This document shows, piece by piece, positions 28,721 to 37,185 of a stretch of DNA of 64,000 bases. Under the pieces are notes generated by a model. It was not told where the DNA came from. It saw only the letters and a program-made list of their open reading frames with translations, and searched no databases. Origin of the DNA: Streptomyces orinoci. Its GTDB lineage: Bacteria > Actinomycetota > Actinomycetes > Streptomycetales > Streptomycetaceae. Within the stretch, counting starts at the first letter, position 1, and every line of letters begins with the position of its first letter. Both the position numbers and the translations under genes were made by a program. The stretch is from contig NZ_PHNC01000020.1 in the NCBI RefSeq assembly GCF_003121295.1, forward strand, positions 1 to 64,000, read 5' to 3'.

Positions 28721-28868
28721 ACCCCACACTTTCGAGTGATGTCTCCGGCTGATCCCCGCTGCTAGCTTCGGAATTCGCCGGCCGGTCGCGGAATTTTCCG
28801 GTCAACTCTTCGCGTCGCCCGTGCGGTTATCCGTCGTGCACCACACAACAGATGGGTGAACACCTCTT

Positions 28869-30275
28869 ATGACGACGGCAGTGGAGCCGGAGAACACCGC
28901 ACCGGAGAGCCGGAACCAGCTCAGCCTGGGCACGGACGCGGCCCGCCAGTTGGCGACCACCACCAAGTCCGTCCCGCAGATGCAGGGGATTTCCTCGCGC
29001 TGGCTGCTGCGGGTGCTGCCCTGGGTGCAGGTGTCGGCCGGCACCTACCGGGTCAACCGGCGGCTGAGCTACACCGTCGGCAATGGCATCGTGGAGTTCC
29101 TCTCCACCGGCACCGATATCCGGGTCATCCCGGCCGAGCTGGGTGAACTGCCTTGTCTGCGCGGCTTCGAGGAGCCCTCGGTGCTCCAGGCGCTGGCCGA
29201 CGGCTGTGTGCAGCGGCAGTACGCGGCGGGTGAGGCACTGGTGGAGCGGGGCCGCCCGGCGGACGAGATCTTCCTGATCGCCCACGGCAAGCTGACCAAG
29301 AAGGGCACCGGCAAGTACGGCGACGAGACGCTGCTGGCCACCCTGGCCGACGGGGCCTTCTTCGGTGAGCGGGTCCCGCTGGAGCCCGACGCCGAGTGGG
29401 ACTTCACCGTCCGGGCGGTGACCCGCTGCACCGTACTGGCGCTGCCGCTGCGCACCTTCCAGGAGATCGCCGAGCGCTCCCCCGAACTCCGGGCGCATCT
29501 GGCGGACTTCGCCTCCCGTCCGGCCCCGCCGGCCAACGCCCGGGGCGAGGCCGATATCGCGGTGGCCTCCGGGCATGAGGGCGAGCCGGTCATCCCCGGC
29601 ACCTATGTGGAGTACGAGCTCAGGCCGCGTGAGTACGAACTCAGCGTCGCCCAGACGGTGTTGCGGATGCACACCCGGGTCGCCGACCTCTACAACGAGC
29701 CGATGAACCAGCTGGAGCAGCAGCTGCGGCTGACCGTGGAGGCGCTGCGCGAGCGCCAGGAGCACGAGATGATCAACAACCCCGATTTCGGCCTGCTGGC
29801 CAATGCCGACCTCGGGCAGCGCATCCATACCCGCAGCGGCCCGCCCACCCCGGACGATCTGGACGAGCTGCTCTCCCGCCGCCGCAAGACCGAGTATCTG
29901 CTGGCCCATCCGCGCGCCATCGCCGCCTTCGGCCGGGAGTGCAGCGAGCGGGGCCTGTATCCCCAGGCCGTGGAGGTGCTGGGCCATCCGGTGCGCTCCT
30001 GGCGCGGGGTGCCGCTGCTGTCCTGCAACAAGATCCCGGTCAGTGAGTCGGGCACCAGCTCGGTCATCGCCATGCGGACCGGGGAGAAGGACGAGGGGGT
30101 GGTCGGCCTGCACCAGACCGGCATCCCGGACGAGTACCAGCCCAGCCTCAATGTGCGCTTTATGGGCATCGACGAGCACGCCGTCTCGTCCTACCTGGTC
30201 AGCGCCTACTACTCGGTGGCCATCCTGGTGCCCGATGCGCTGGGCGTGCTGGAGGACGTGGAGACCGGCAGCTGA
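28869..30275 (+). CDS. Encapsulin-like shell protein with cyclic-nucleotide-binding domain (family 2B type)
   Basis: This is a 468-residue shell protein that fits family 2B encapsulins, HK97-fold nanocompartments carrying an inserted cNMP-binding domain. After an N-terminal arm (residues 1-95) comes the cyclic-nucleotide-binding-like insert (about 105-215: [41 protein letters not shown]). The rest is the HK97-like part ([64 protein letters not shown], and the late [24 protein letters not shown]). Known members enclose terpene cyclases such as 2-methylisoborneol synthase or other cargo. No cyclase, methyltransferase or prenyltransferase gene lies next to this one in the window. Confidence 0.88.
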   Translation: MTTAVEPENTAPESRNQLSLGTDAARQLATTTKSVPQMQGISSRWLLRVLPWVQVSAGTYRVNRRLSYTVGNGIVEFLSTGTDIRVIPAELGELPCLRGFEEPSVLQALADGCVQRQYAAGEALVERGRPADEIFLIAHGKLTKKGTGKYGDETLLATLADGAFFGERVPLEPDAEWDFTVRAVTRCTVLALPLRTFQEIAERSPELRAHLADFASRPAPPANARGEADIAVASGHEGEPVIPGTYVEYELRPREYELSVAQTVLRMHTRVADLYNEPMNQLEQQLRLTVEALRERQEHEMINNPDFGLLANADLGQRIHTRSGPPTPDDLDELLSRRRKTEYLLAHPRAIAAFGRECSERGLYPQAVEVLGHPVRSWRGVPLLSCNKIPVSESGTSSVIAMRTGEKDEGVVGLHQTGIPDEYQPSLNVRFMGIDEHAVSSYLVSAYYSVAILVPDALGVLEDVETGS

Positions 30276-30290
30276 TCTCCGGTCGCCCGG

Positions 30291-30485
30291 TCACGGCCGT
30301 ACGCCGCTGACCAGCGAGGCGGCGGCGGACAGGCCGTTGGAGAGGGTGGGCGCGATGCTGGTGTTGGCGAGCAGGAAGCCCAGCAGCACACAGACCAGCG
30401 CATGCGACATCCGCAGTCCCCCGTTGCGGAGGAACACCACGGCCAGGACGACCAGCAGCAGGACCACGGAAATCGAGATGGCCAT
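30291..30485 (-). CDS. Small two-segment membrane protein
   Basis: This is a 64-residue protein from the ATG at 30485, with TGGAGG seven bases upstream. It has two hydrophobic segments (ISISVVLLLVVLAVVFL and HALVCVLLGFLLANTSIA) separated by RNGGLRMS. Similar small proteins are common in Streptomyces, but I cannot assign a function. It converges with the encapsulin gene 15 bp away and is divergent from lysX. Confidence 0.7.
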   Translation of the reverse strand: MAISISVVLLLVVLAVVFLRNGGLRMSHALVCVLLGFLLANTSIAPTLSNGLSAAASLVSGVRP

Positions 30486-30639
30486 GGCGTACCTCCAGGC
30501 GAAGCGGCGGTGGGTGGTCCGCCAAGTCTGGCGCATCACCGGGCACCGGCCCGGCAGCGCGGCTACTCCGTTCGGGTATCTATTCACCGATTCGGACGCC
30601 CGACGGGCATACGCTCCCCGCCCTGCCTAGGCTGACGGA

Positions 30640-33600
30640 ATGATCCGCACAGTCCGGGAGCGTACGCCCGTCACGGTGCACGGGACTTCTCACAAGACTG
30701 CGGAGGACGGTGATCCGGGCTCCGCCTGGCACCGTCTGCTGCACCGGGTGCCCAATGGCTTTGCGCTCTTCTTCGGTCTGCTGGGCCTGTTCTGCGCCGT
30801 CACCTCGCTGATCCCGCCGCTGCGGCGGGGCTCCCACCCGCTGACGGACGCCCTGGACACCCTGACCGTCCCCACCGCTCCCAACCTGGCCTATGCGGTC
30901 TTCCTGCTGCTGCTGGCCACCGCCATGGCGGCCCGTAAGCGGGTCACCCTCTGGTTTGTCCTGGTGTATCTGGGGCTGCTGGTGCTGGCCGATGTGCTGC
31001 TGCTGGCCGTCGGCTACTGGGACACCATTCCCTCGCTGGTGCTGTCGCTGCTGGCGATGACCCTGCTGGTCCTGGCCCGCCGGGAGTTCTACGCCGAGGT
31101 ACGGCACGGCGCCTTTCTGCGTGCCCTGCTGGTGCTGGCGGCCGGGCTGGGCATCGCGGTGCTGCTGGGCTGGGGGCTGGTGGAGCTGTTCCCCGGCTCG
31201 CTGGAACCCGGCGCCGGGAACCGGCTGCTGTTCGTCGCCAACAAGGTGTGCGGCGGCCTGGTCAGCACCCGGCAGATCCCCGGCCACCCGCCGCACTGGG
31301 TGTATTTCCTGCTGGGCCTGCTGGGTGCGCTGGCGCTGCTCAACGCCACCATGACGCTGTTCCGTTCGCAGCGTCTGGAGGCGGCCCTGCACGATGACGA
31401 GGAGGCGCGCATCCGCGCCCTGCTCGCCCGCTACGGGGGCCGCGACTCACTGGGCTACTTCGCCACCCGCCGGGACAAGGCGGTGGTCTTCTCCCCCAGC
31501 GGCAAGGCGGCCGTCACCTACCGGGTGGAGGCCGGGGTGTGCCTGGCCTCCGGCGACCCGCTGGGCGACCCCGAAGCCTGGACCCCGGCCATCGAGGCCT
31601 GGCTGGCGCTGGCCGGCCGCTATGGCTGGCAGCCGGCCGTGATGGGCGCCAGCGAGACCGGCGCCCGCGCCTACGCCCGCTCCGGCCTGGGCGCCCTGCA
31701 ACTGGGCGACGAGGCCATCCTCCAGGTCGCCTCCTTCAACCTGGAGGGCCGGGAGATGCGGGTGACCCGGCAGGCGGTGCACCGGGTGGAGCGCACCGGG
31801 GCCACCGTCCGCATCCGCCGTCATTCGGCGCTCAGCGACGAGGAGATGGGCGAGGTGATCCGGCGGGCCGACGCCTGGCGGGACACCGAGACCGAACGCG
31901 GCTTCTCCATGGCCCTGGGCAGGCTGGGCGACCCCGCCGACGGGGACTGCCTGCTGGTGGAGGCGCTGGACGCCCAGGGGAACATGATCGCCCTGCTGTC
32001 CTTCGTCCCCTGGGGCCCGGACGGGGTCTCCCTGGACCTGATGCGCCGCGACCGCGCCGCCCCCAATGGGGTGATGGAGTTCATGGTCACCCAACTCTGC
32101 GCCCAGGCGGTCCGGTTCGGCGTCAAACGGATCTCCCTCAACTTCGCGGCCTTCCGCTCCGCCTTCGAGGAGGGTGCCCGGATCGGCGCCGGCCCGGTAC
32201 TGCGGCTCTGGCGCCGGCTGCTGCTGTTCTTCTCCAAGTGGTGGCAGCTGGAGGCGCTTTACCGCTCCAACGTCAAATACGACCCCGAGTGGCACCCCCG
32301 CTTCCTGTGCTACGCGGACGCCGGTGCCCTGGCCCGGATCGGGCTGGCCTCCGGCATCGCCGAGGGCTTTGTCGCCGTCCCCAGCCTGGGCCAGCTCTGG
32401 GGCCGGGGCCGGGCCAAGGGCATGACCCGCCCGCCGTCCACCGCCGGACTGCCCCCGCTGTCCGAACTCGGCCCCGGCCCCCGGGCCGCCGCCGAGGGCG
32501 CCGAGGACCTGGCCCAACTGCCCGAACAGGTAAGGGTCCGGCGGCAGAAACTGGACCGGCTGCGCGACCAGGGCATCGACCCCTACCCGGTCCACGCCCG
32601 CCGCACCCACACCCTGGCCGCCGTCCGCGCCGCCCACCCCGGCCTGCCGCCCGGTGCCCGTACCGGGCAGCAGGTCACCGTCACCGGCCGGGTGCTGCTC
32701 AAGCGCAACCACGGCGGGGTGCTCTTCGCCGTGCTGCGCGACTGGTCCGGCGACCTCCAACTCACCCTCACCCGCGACGGGTTCGGCGAGGAACCGCTGC
32801 GCCGCTTCGCCGCCTGGACCGACCTGGGCGACCATATCGAGGCCGAGGGCGAGGTGGGCACCACCGACCGGGGCGAGCTCACTGTCTTCGCCGACCGCGC
32901 CCGGATCATCGCCAAATGCCTGCGCCCGCTGCCCGACAAGCGCCGCGGCCTGGCCGACCCGGAGACCCGGGTACGGATGCGCTATGTGGACCTGGCCGTC
33001 AACCCCGGCGCCCGCCACACCCTGCGCGCCCGCAGCGCCGCCGTCCAGGCATTGCGCCAGGGGCTGCTGGACCGGGGCTATCTGGAGGTGGAGACCCCCA
33101 TGCTCCAGCAGGTCCACGGCGGCGCCAACGCCCGCCCCTTCACCACCCATATCAACGCCTACGACCTGGACCTGTACCTGCGCATCGCACCCGAGCTCTA
33201 TCTCAAACGGCTCTGTGTGGGCGGCCTGGAGAAGGTCTTCGAACTGGGCCGCACCTTCCGCAACGAGGGCGTCTCCTACAAGCACAACCCCGAGTTCACC
33301 ATGCTGGAGGCGTACCAGGCGCTGGGCGACTACGACACCATGCTGGAACTGACCCGGGAGCTGATCCAGGAGGCGGCCGTCGCCGCCCATGGCTCGGCGA
33401 TCGCGGTCCGCGGTGGCACCGAACACGACATCTCCGGCCGCTGGCCGGTGAAAACGGTCTATGGCGCCGTCTCCGAGGCACTGGGCGAGGAGATCGGCCC
33501 GGACACCTCCGCCGCCGCCCTGCGCCGCCACTGCGACGCCGCCGGGGTACCGCACCGCGCGGAGCACACCCGCGGCGATATCGTCCTGGAACTCTATGAA

Positions 33601-33981
33601 CGCCTGGTGGAGGAGCGCACCACCCTCCCCGTCTTCTACAAGGACTTCCCCACCGACGTCTCCCCGCTCACCCGCCCGCACCGCGCGGAGCCGCGCCTGG
33701 CCGAACGCTGGGACCTGGTCGCCTTCGGCACCGAACTGGGCACCGCCTACTCCGAGTTGGTCGATCCCGTGGAGCAGCGCCGCCGCCTGACCGCCCAGTC
33801 CCTGCGAGCGGCCGGCGGCGACCCGGAGGCCATGGAACTGGACGAGGACTTTCTGCGCGCCCTGGAATACGCCATGCCGCCCACCGGCGGTCTGGGTATC
33901 GGCGTGGACCGGCTGGTGATGTTCCTCACCGGCCTGTCCATCCGGGAGACCCTGCCCTTCCCGCTGGTGCGGCGCTTGTAG
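30640..33981 (+). CDS. lysX: Bifunctional lysylphosphatidylglycerol synthetase / lysine-tRNA ligase LysX
   Basis: This is a 1,113-residue fusion that charges tRNA-Lys and transfers lysine to phosphatidylglycerol, making the membrane less negative and more resistant to cationic peptides. Residues about 35-250 are a block of membrane segments. Residues about 260-610 are the MprF-like acyltransferase (DUF2156) domain (FAPS-like VVFSPSGKAAVTYRV, LNFAAFRSAFEEGARIG). From about 640 follow an OB fold (VTVTGRVLLKRNHGGVLF) and a class II lysyl-tRNA synthetase core (FRNEGVSYKHNPEFTMLEAY motif 2, GLGIGVDRLVMFLTG motif 3). A -10-like TAGGCT (30628-30633) ends six bases before the ATG, so the message may be leaderless. 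Confidence 0.94.
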   Translation: MIRTVRERTPVTVHGTSHKTAEDGDPGSAWHRLLHRVPNGFALFFGLLGLFCAVTSLIPPLRRGSHPLTDALDTLTVPTAPNLAYAVFLLLLATAMAARKRVTLWFVLVYLGLLVLADVLLLAVGYWDTIPSLVLSLLAMTLLVLARREFYAEVRHGAFLRALLVLAAGLGIAVLLGWGLVELFPGSLEPGAGNRLLFVANKVCGGLVSTRQIPGHPPHWVYFLLGLLGALALLNATMTLFRSQRLEAALHDDEEARIRALLARYGGRDSLGYFATRRDKAVVFSPSGKAAVTYRVEAGVCLASGDPLGDPEAWTPAIEAWLALAGRYGWQPAVMGASETGARAYARSGLGALQLGDEAILQVASFNLEGREMRVTRQAVHRVERTGATVRIRRHSALSDEEMGEVIRRADAWRDTETERGFSMALGRLGDPADGDCLLVEALDAQGNMIALLSFVPWGPDGVSLDLMRRDRAAPNGVMEFMVTQLCAQAVRFGVKRISLNFAAFRSAFEEGARIGAGPVLRLWRRLLLFFSKWWQLEALYRSNVKYDPEWHPRFLCYADAGALARIGLASGIAEGFVAVPSLGQLWGRGRAKGMTRPPSTAGLPPLSELGPGPRAAAEGAEDLAQLPEQVRVRRQKLDRLRDQGIDPYPVHARRTHTLAAVRAAHPGLPPGARTGQQVTVTGRVLLKRNHGGVLFAVLRDWSGDLQLTLTRDGFGEEPLRRFAAWTDLGDHIEAEGEVGTTDRGELTVFADRARIIAKCLRPLPDKRRGLADPETRVRMRYVDLAVNPGARHTLRARSAAVQALRQGLLDRGYLEVETPMLQQVHGGANARPFTTHINAYDLDLYLRIAPELYLKRLCVGGLEKVFELGRTFRNEGVSYKHNPEFTMLEAYQALGDYDTMLELTRELIQEAAVAAHGSAIAVRGGTEHDISGRWPVKTVYGAVSEALGEEIGPDTSAAALRRHCDAAGVPHRAEHTRGDIVLELYERLVEERTTLPVFYKDFPTDVSPLTRPHRAEPRLAERWDLVAFGTELGTAYSELVDPVEQRRRLTAQSLRAAGGDPEAMELDEDFLRALEYAMPPTGGLGIGVDRLVMFLTGLSIRETLPFPLVRRL

Positions 33982-34283
33982 GGCAACCGGTTCCACAACT
34001 GCTCGCGCCGGCCGACTCCTTCGCGCTACCCGGCGTCATAGCCAGGTGCCGGCGGAGCACAACAGGCTCGCTGTGCAGACTGACACCGGAGGGACCGCTT
34101 CACAGTGCGAACAGACCCTTCACTCCATCCCCAACCGTCTTACGTTTCTGGTTGCCCCGGTTCCAGCGCGGCTTGGCGGTGCACATGTGTGGCCGACCCG
34201 AAGCTCCGACGAGCATGCTGATTCCGTCGGGGCATAGCCCTCGTCCTGGCCGTCATCGACCCGAAGCGAAGGAGATCCCCTCC
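33982..34283. other. Intergenic stretch, no gene seen
   Basis: About 300 bp lie between lysX and the small secreted protein gene. The only clear element is the strong ribosome site GAAGGAG just before 34284. I see no RNA gene, hairpin terminator or recognisable coding relic. Confidence 0.5.
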
Positions 34284-34757
34284 ATGAAACGCTGGTTGGC
34301 CACCGGACTCGCCTCCGCAGGCACCATCGTCGCCACGCTCGCAGTCGCCGCCCCGCCCGCGCATGCTGTGAACGTGTGGCACGCCTGCCGCACCGTCAAC
34401 GGCGTCCAGACCGACGGCCCGCTCGGCCACGGGTGGACCGCACAGCCCTGTGTCTACCTCGACTACGACAGCCACATCGCCGTCGCCAAGGTCACCTACC
34501 ATGGCGGCAGCACCGATGTGCACCTCATCGCCGAACTCGGCGTCCGGTACGGGGACGGCAGCATCCAGTGGGGCGTCGGCCAGAACATCGGTCCGGCCGT
34601 CAACCCCGTTGGCGGCGGGTCGGCCTACGAGTGGTCGAAGTTCGTCCCCATCCCCGGCGGCAGAGGCATCACCAGCGTATTCGCCCGCGCCCGCCTGATG
34701 GACTCCGGCATCATCTCCGGCGACGTCGAATCCGGCTCTGTCCCGCTTGCCTGGTAA
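34284..34757 (+). CDS. Small secreted protein, unknown function
   Basis: This is a 157-residue exported protein from the ATG at 34284, with GAAGGAG nine bases upstream. A signal peptide of about 31 residues ends PAHA. The mature part has two cysteines (HACRTV, QPCVYLDY), likely to pair, and a predicted beta-rich domain (SHIAVAKVTYHGG, DVHLIAELGVRYGDG, YEWSKFVPIPGG). I do not recognise the family. It is followed 39 bp later by a secreted ricin-type lectin gene. The pair is duplicated at 43.8-44.6 kb, where this gene's copy is broken, which suggests that the two are inherited and perhaps act together. Confidence 0.75.
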   Translation: MKRWLATGLASAGTIVATLAVAAPPAHAVNVWHACRTVNGVQTDGPLGHGWTAQPCVYLDYDSHIAVAKVTYHGGSTDVHLIAELGVRYGDGSIQWGVGQNIGPAVNPVGGGSAYEWSKFVPIPGGRGITSVFARARLMDSGIISGDVESGSVPLAW

Positions 34758-34765
34758 GCGCCAGG

Positions 34766-34794
34766 CGAGGCTCACCTCGACGCCTTGGAGGCGT
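34766..34794 (+). promoter_or_regulatory. Double hairpin covering the lectin ribosome site
   Basis: Two adjacent inverted repeats lie between the secreted protein and lectin genes: CGAGG-CTCA-CCTCG (34766-34779) and ACGCCT-TGG-AGGCGT (34780-34794). The second stem contains the GGAGG ribosome site of the lectin gene starting at 34797. Translation of the lectin may therefore depend on passage of ribosomes through the upstream gene. The same structure is kept at 44057-44085. Confidence 0.55.
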
Positions 34795-34796
34795 AG

Positions 34797-35315
34797 ATGA
34801 AGCTCCTGTCCAGCCGTAAACTCCACTCCGCCGCGATCGTCACCGCCACTGCCGCCATCACAAGTGCTCTGATGGCCGGCCCGGCTCACGCCGACATCTT
34901 CCTCCCGTCCGTCCACATCCAGGCCAAGCACGGCAAGCGGTGTCTCACAGAGCACGGAGAAGAGAAGCGCTTGTATCTGGACGGCTGTAGTAACAGCCCC
35001 TGGCAGAAATGGGAGGTCGCCTCCTACAACGGCGACACCAACGGCATCCACAACGTGCGGGTCTACAACCTCGCCAGCAAGAAGTGCCTGACCGTCGACA
35101 GCGGCAAGGCCTCGATCGAAGGCTGCAAGCCGGGACAGGTCCGCAGCCAGATCTGGGCGCTGACCGGCAACAACTACAGGAGCTTCAACTACCAGTTCTA
35201 CACCTACGACATCCACGCCTGCCTGGATTCCGGACAATCCAGCAGCCTGCTGCTCAGGCAGAACGGCTGCAACACCAAGAACGATTACCAGTACTGGGGT
35301 CTCCCCAACGCCTGA
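34797..35315 (+). CDS. Secreted ricin B-type (beta-trefoil) lectin-like protein, copy A
   Basis: This is a 172-residue exported protein with a signal peptide ending near PAHAD (residue 33) and a single RICIN-type beta-trefoil domain. Three QxW-like motifs mark the three lobes: WQKWEVAS, SQIWALTG and YQYWGL. Cysteines recur in a lobe pattern (KRCLTE, DGCSNS, KKCLTV, EGCKPG, HACLDS, NGCNTK) and would give disulfides in each lobe. It probably binds carbohydrate outside the cell. No catalytic domain is attached. A paralogue at 44088-44606 has the same leader but a diverged mature part. Confidence 0.85.
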   Translation: MKLLSSRKLHSAAIVTATAAITSALMAGPAHADIFLPSVHIQAKHGKRCLTEHGEEKRLYLDGCSNSPWQKWEVASYNGDTNGIHNVRVYNLASKKCLTVDSGKASIEGCKPGQVRSQIWALTGNNYRSFNYQFYTYDIHACLDSGQSSSLLLRQNGCNTKNDYQYWGLPNA

Positions 35316-35342
35316 CGGCCCGACAGCACAGCACCGCTCCCC

Positions 35343-35651
35343 ACGTCCGGCTTGTGCAAGCCGCCGCTGTTGGCCGGCTGGATCAGCGGGCTGATGCGGG
35401 TCCAGGCGTCCACTCACCACCCACTTGTGCGCGAGACGATCGGCAGGCTTCACTGGCCGCGTGGGCCAGGCATGCAGCCCCTCTGTCAAGCTCCTCGATG
35501 TTCCTGATCCGGGAACACTGAGGGGCTTGCGTGTTGGCGGGCTGGTCGGGAGGGACAAGACTCCCGCGACCACGGCGAGCGGACGACCTCCATCGTCGCC
35601 ACCGGACGCACCGAGACGCTCGCCTCCCGGCCATGGTGAACGAGTCCGATC
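35343..35651. other. Intergenic stretch, no gene supported
   Basis: About 310 bp follow the lectin gene up to the end of the convergent HxD-protein gene. Open frames exist on both strands, but none has family features, a ribosome site or plausible composition. It may be relic DNA. Confidence 0.4.
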
Positions 35652-36398
35652 TCATCCGGAGGCCACCAAGGGGCCGTCCAATCCGCGCACCGGCCACCGC
35701 CCGAGCCAGAAGGCCGCTGTAGAGGGTTGGACTACATCCTGGGTCGAGCCGTCATGCGGCAGGAGTTCAGTAGGAGCGATATAGCCCTCGCCCGGTTCCA
35801 GGCGAATGCGCAGCGAGCGAAGTTCCTGCCCCTGCTCAACGTAGCGCCGTATATCGTCGGTATGCGGATAACGCTGGGAAACGTCTTCGTAGAGCGCCTC
35901 GCAGATCTCTTCCACGGTCCGATCACCTATGAGCAAGTAGCGAGGGCCGGGGCCCAGGTTGAGGCACAGCCGGCGCCGTCCTATGTGCCGAGCTCCATGG
36001 CGCAGCCGGTCCCAGTTATCGACATGGAGACCCAACCTGCGCCCTTTGGCGGCGTCTTCGGTTGTGGTCCAGGAGCCGCCGCCAGCGGTGGCACAGCCCA
36101 GGAATTCGGGCTTCCACCGGTTGGCGAATGGTTCGAGGCCGACTGTCAACTCATCAAGGTTCAGAGCCTTCCCGGCCAGTGCGGACCGTAGCCGGATCAG
36201 TTCGATCACGGTTCCGTCTGGAGTATCGGCGTCCGCCCATAGCCGTTCGGCTTCCGTCGTGGTCAGCGGTTGCCAGTCCCCCACGGGTACCACGGCACCG
36301 TCGTCGTAGTCCGCCAGACTCCGGCATCGGCGAACCGAACCGGCCTCGCACCGCTGCAGCAACGTCTTGCAGGGCAAGAAAGCCAGGCGGCCTGCCAT
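35652..36398 (-). CDS. Putative Fe(II)/2-oxoglutarate oxygenase-like protein, RiPP-locus third gene
   Basis: This is a 248-residue protein of a family I have seen only as hypothetical in actinomycetes. It has LHVDNWD (His125, Asp127), RLCLNLGPGPRYLL, then LRIRLEPGEGYIAPT and LPHDGST (His215). An HxD pair, a distal His and nearby Arg residues on predicted strands are what a cupin-fold iron/2-oxoglutarate oxygenase needs; this assignment is inference from the pattern. The ATG at 36398 follows AAGGAG closely, 27 bp after the pentapeptide-repeat gene, so it is probably the last gene of a transcript beginning at the precursor peptide. A peptide hydroxylase role would suit that context. A non-catalytic cupin is the alternative. 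Confidence 0.6.
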   Translation of the reverse strand: MAGRLAFLPCKTLLQRCEAGSVRRCRSLADYDDGAVVPVGDWQPLTTTEAERLWADADTPDGTVIELIRLRSALAGKALNLDELTVGLEPFANRWKPEFLGCATAGGGSWTTTEDAAKGRRLGLHVDNWDRLRHGARHIGRRRLCLNLGPGPRYLLIGDRTVEEICEALYEDVSQRYPHTDDIRRYVEQGQELRSLRIRLEPGEGYIAPTELLPHDGSTQDVVQPSTAAFWLGRWPVRGLDGPLVASG

Positions 36399-36425
36399 GC
36401 TCCTTCCCCCCTTCCGGCAGTCGGG

Positions 36426-37115
36426 CTATTTGTCGTCAAGGTCCTCGCCGTACATGAAGTCCAGCTCGGCTGCGAGTGCTTCGGCGAGCTGGCCGAGCTG
36501 CTCGCGGTCGATGAGTACACCCCTGAGTGCGCCGATACCGCGCACGCCGCTCAAGTCATTGCCCCGAAGGTCACACCCCCGGTGCTTGCCACCGTCGAAT
36601 TCGGTCAGTCGCAGGTCACATGCTTCGAAGACCACTGCCGAACCGAAGTCCGAGGACTTGAAGGACGATTCCTGAAGCGCGCATTTGACGAAGGCCACAG
36701 GGCCAGTAAATCGAAGCCGGTCAAAGGTGGCGTAGTCGAATCTGCAGTTCTCGAAGAGCACGTTGTCGAGGACCATGCCTTCGAACAGGGCGCCCATCAG
36801 CTTACAGTTTCTGAATGTGACTCGAGTGAGCTTACTGTCTGCCCAACGCAGAGAGGAAAGGGAACAGTTGGACAACTCTACGGAGTTGACCAGAACTTCT
36901 TGGAGCCTGGTGCGCCGACTCCGTACATCTCGGATGCGACCGTCCAGCAACTGAATGTCAACGAGGTCCAGTTCCCGTAGGTCCTTGTCGGCGTACTGGA
37001 AATCCGAGACCCTTCCCCGACTACCTTCGAGCGATGTCACGTTCGATAGATACAGGCCCCGCTCGTCCAGAGCCGGGAGGGTTACGCTCGTACGGCGTAC
37101 CGTGCGGGATTCCAT
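36426..37115 (-). CDS. Pentapeptide-repeat protein beside a RiPP-like precursor
   Basis: This is a 229-residue protein whose middle (about residues 45-190) is built of pentapeptide repeats with the A(D/N)LXX-like pattern: LDLVDIQLLDGRI, LSNCSLSSLRWADSKLTRVTFRNCKLMGALFEG, NVLFENCRFDYATFDRL, SSFKSSDFGSAVVFEACDL. This predicts a right-handed square beta-helix. A short acidic tail follows (ELDFMYGEDLDDK). AAGGA lies seven bases before the ATG. Its GC content is visibly lower than the window's average. Known pentapeptide-repeat proteins next to peptide antibiotic genes (McbG, AlbG) protect DNA gyrase, so an immunity role is possible. Membrane or scaffold roles are alternatives. Confidence 0.82.
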   Translation of the reverse strand: MESRTVRRTSVTLPALDERGLYLSNVTSLEGSRGRVSDFQYADKDLRELDLVDIQLLDGRIRDVRSRRTRLQEVLVNSVELSNCSLSSLRWADSKLTRVTFRNCKLMGALFEGMVLDNVLFENCRFDYATFDRLRFTGPVAFVKCALQESSFKSSDFGSAVVFEACDLRLTEFDGGKHRGCDLRGNDLSGVRGIGALRGVLIDREQLGQLAEALAAELDFMYGEDLDDK

Positions 37116-37185
37116 TCGACTTTCCTTCGGTCCTGCATCACGGGCAAGGTGACGCGCCAGGATGACGCGCCACCGGAGGATCGGC

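Larger units (their letters stand above)
34504..35342. repeat. Long direct repeat, copy 1 (partner 43796-44632)
   Basis: From GCGGCAGCACCGATGTG at 34504 to about 35342 the sequence matches 43796-44632 in the same orientation. It covers the last half of the small secreted protein gene, the spacer and the whole ricin-type lectin gene with a few bases after it. The spacer and lectin signal-peptide region are almost identical between copies, while the mature lectin regions differ more. The repeats bracket about 9.3 kb. Confidence 0.9.

Noticed and set aside
31447..33996. An 849-codon minus-strand open frame over lysX
   Set aside because: It has no recognisable domain and low-complexity Gly/Gln/Val composition; lysX on the other strand is complete.
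35383..35697. Open frames on both strands next to lectin copy A
   Set aside because: There is no ribosome site, no family feature and odd Arg/Ser-rich composition; treated as non-coding or relic.
37141..37185. A terminator or attenuator between precursor and pentapeptide-repeat gene
   Set aside because: Only a short direct repeat (GACGCGCCA...GACGCGCCA) is present; no stable hairpin is seen.
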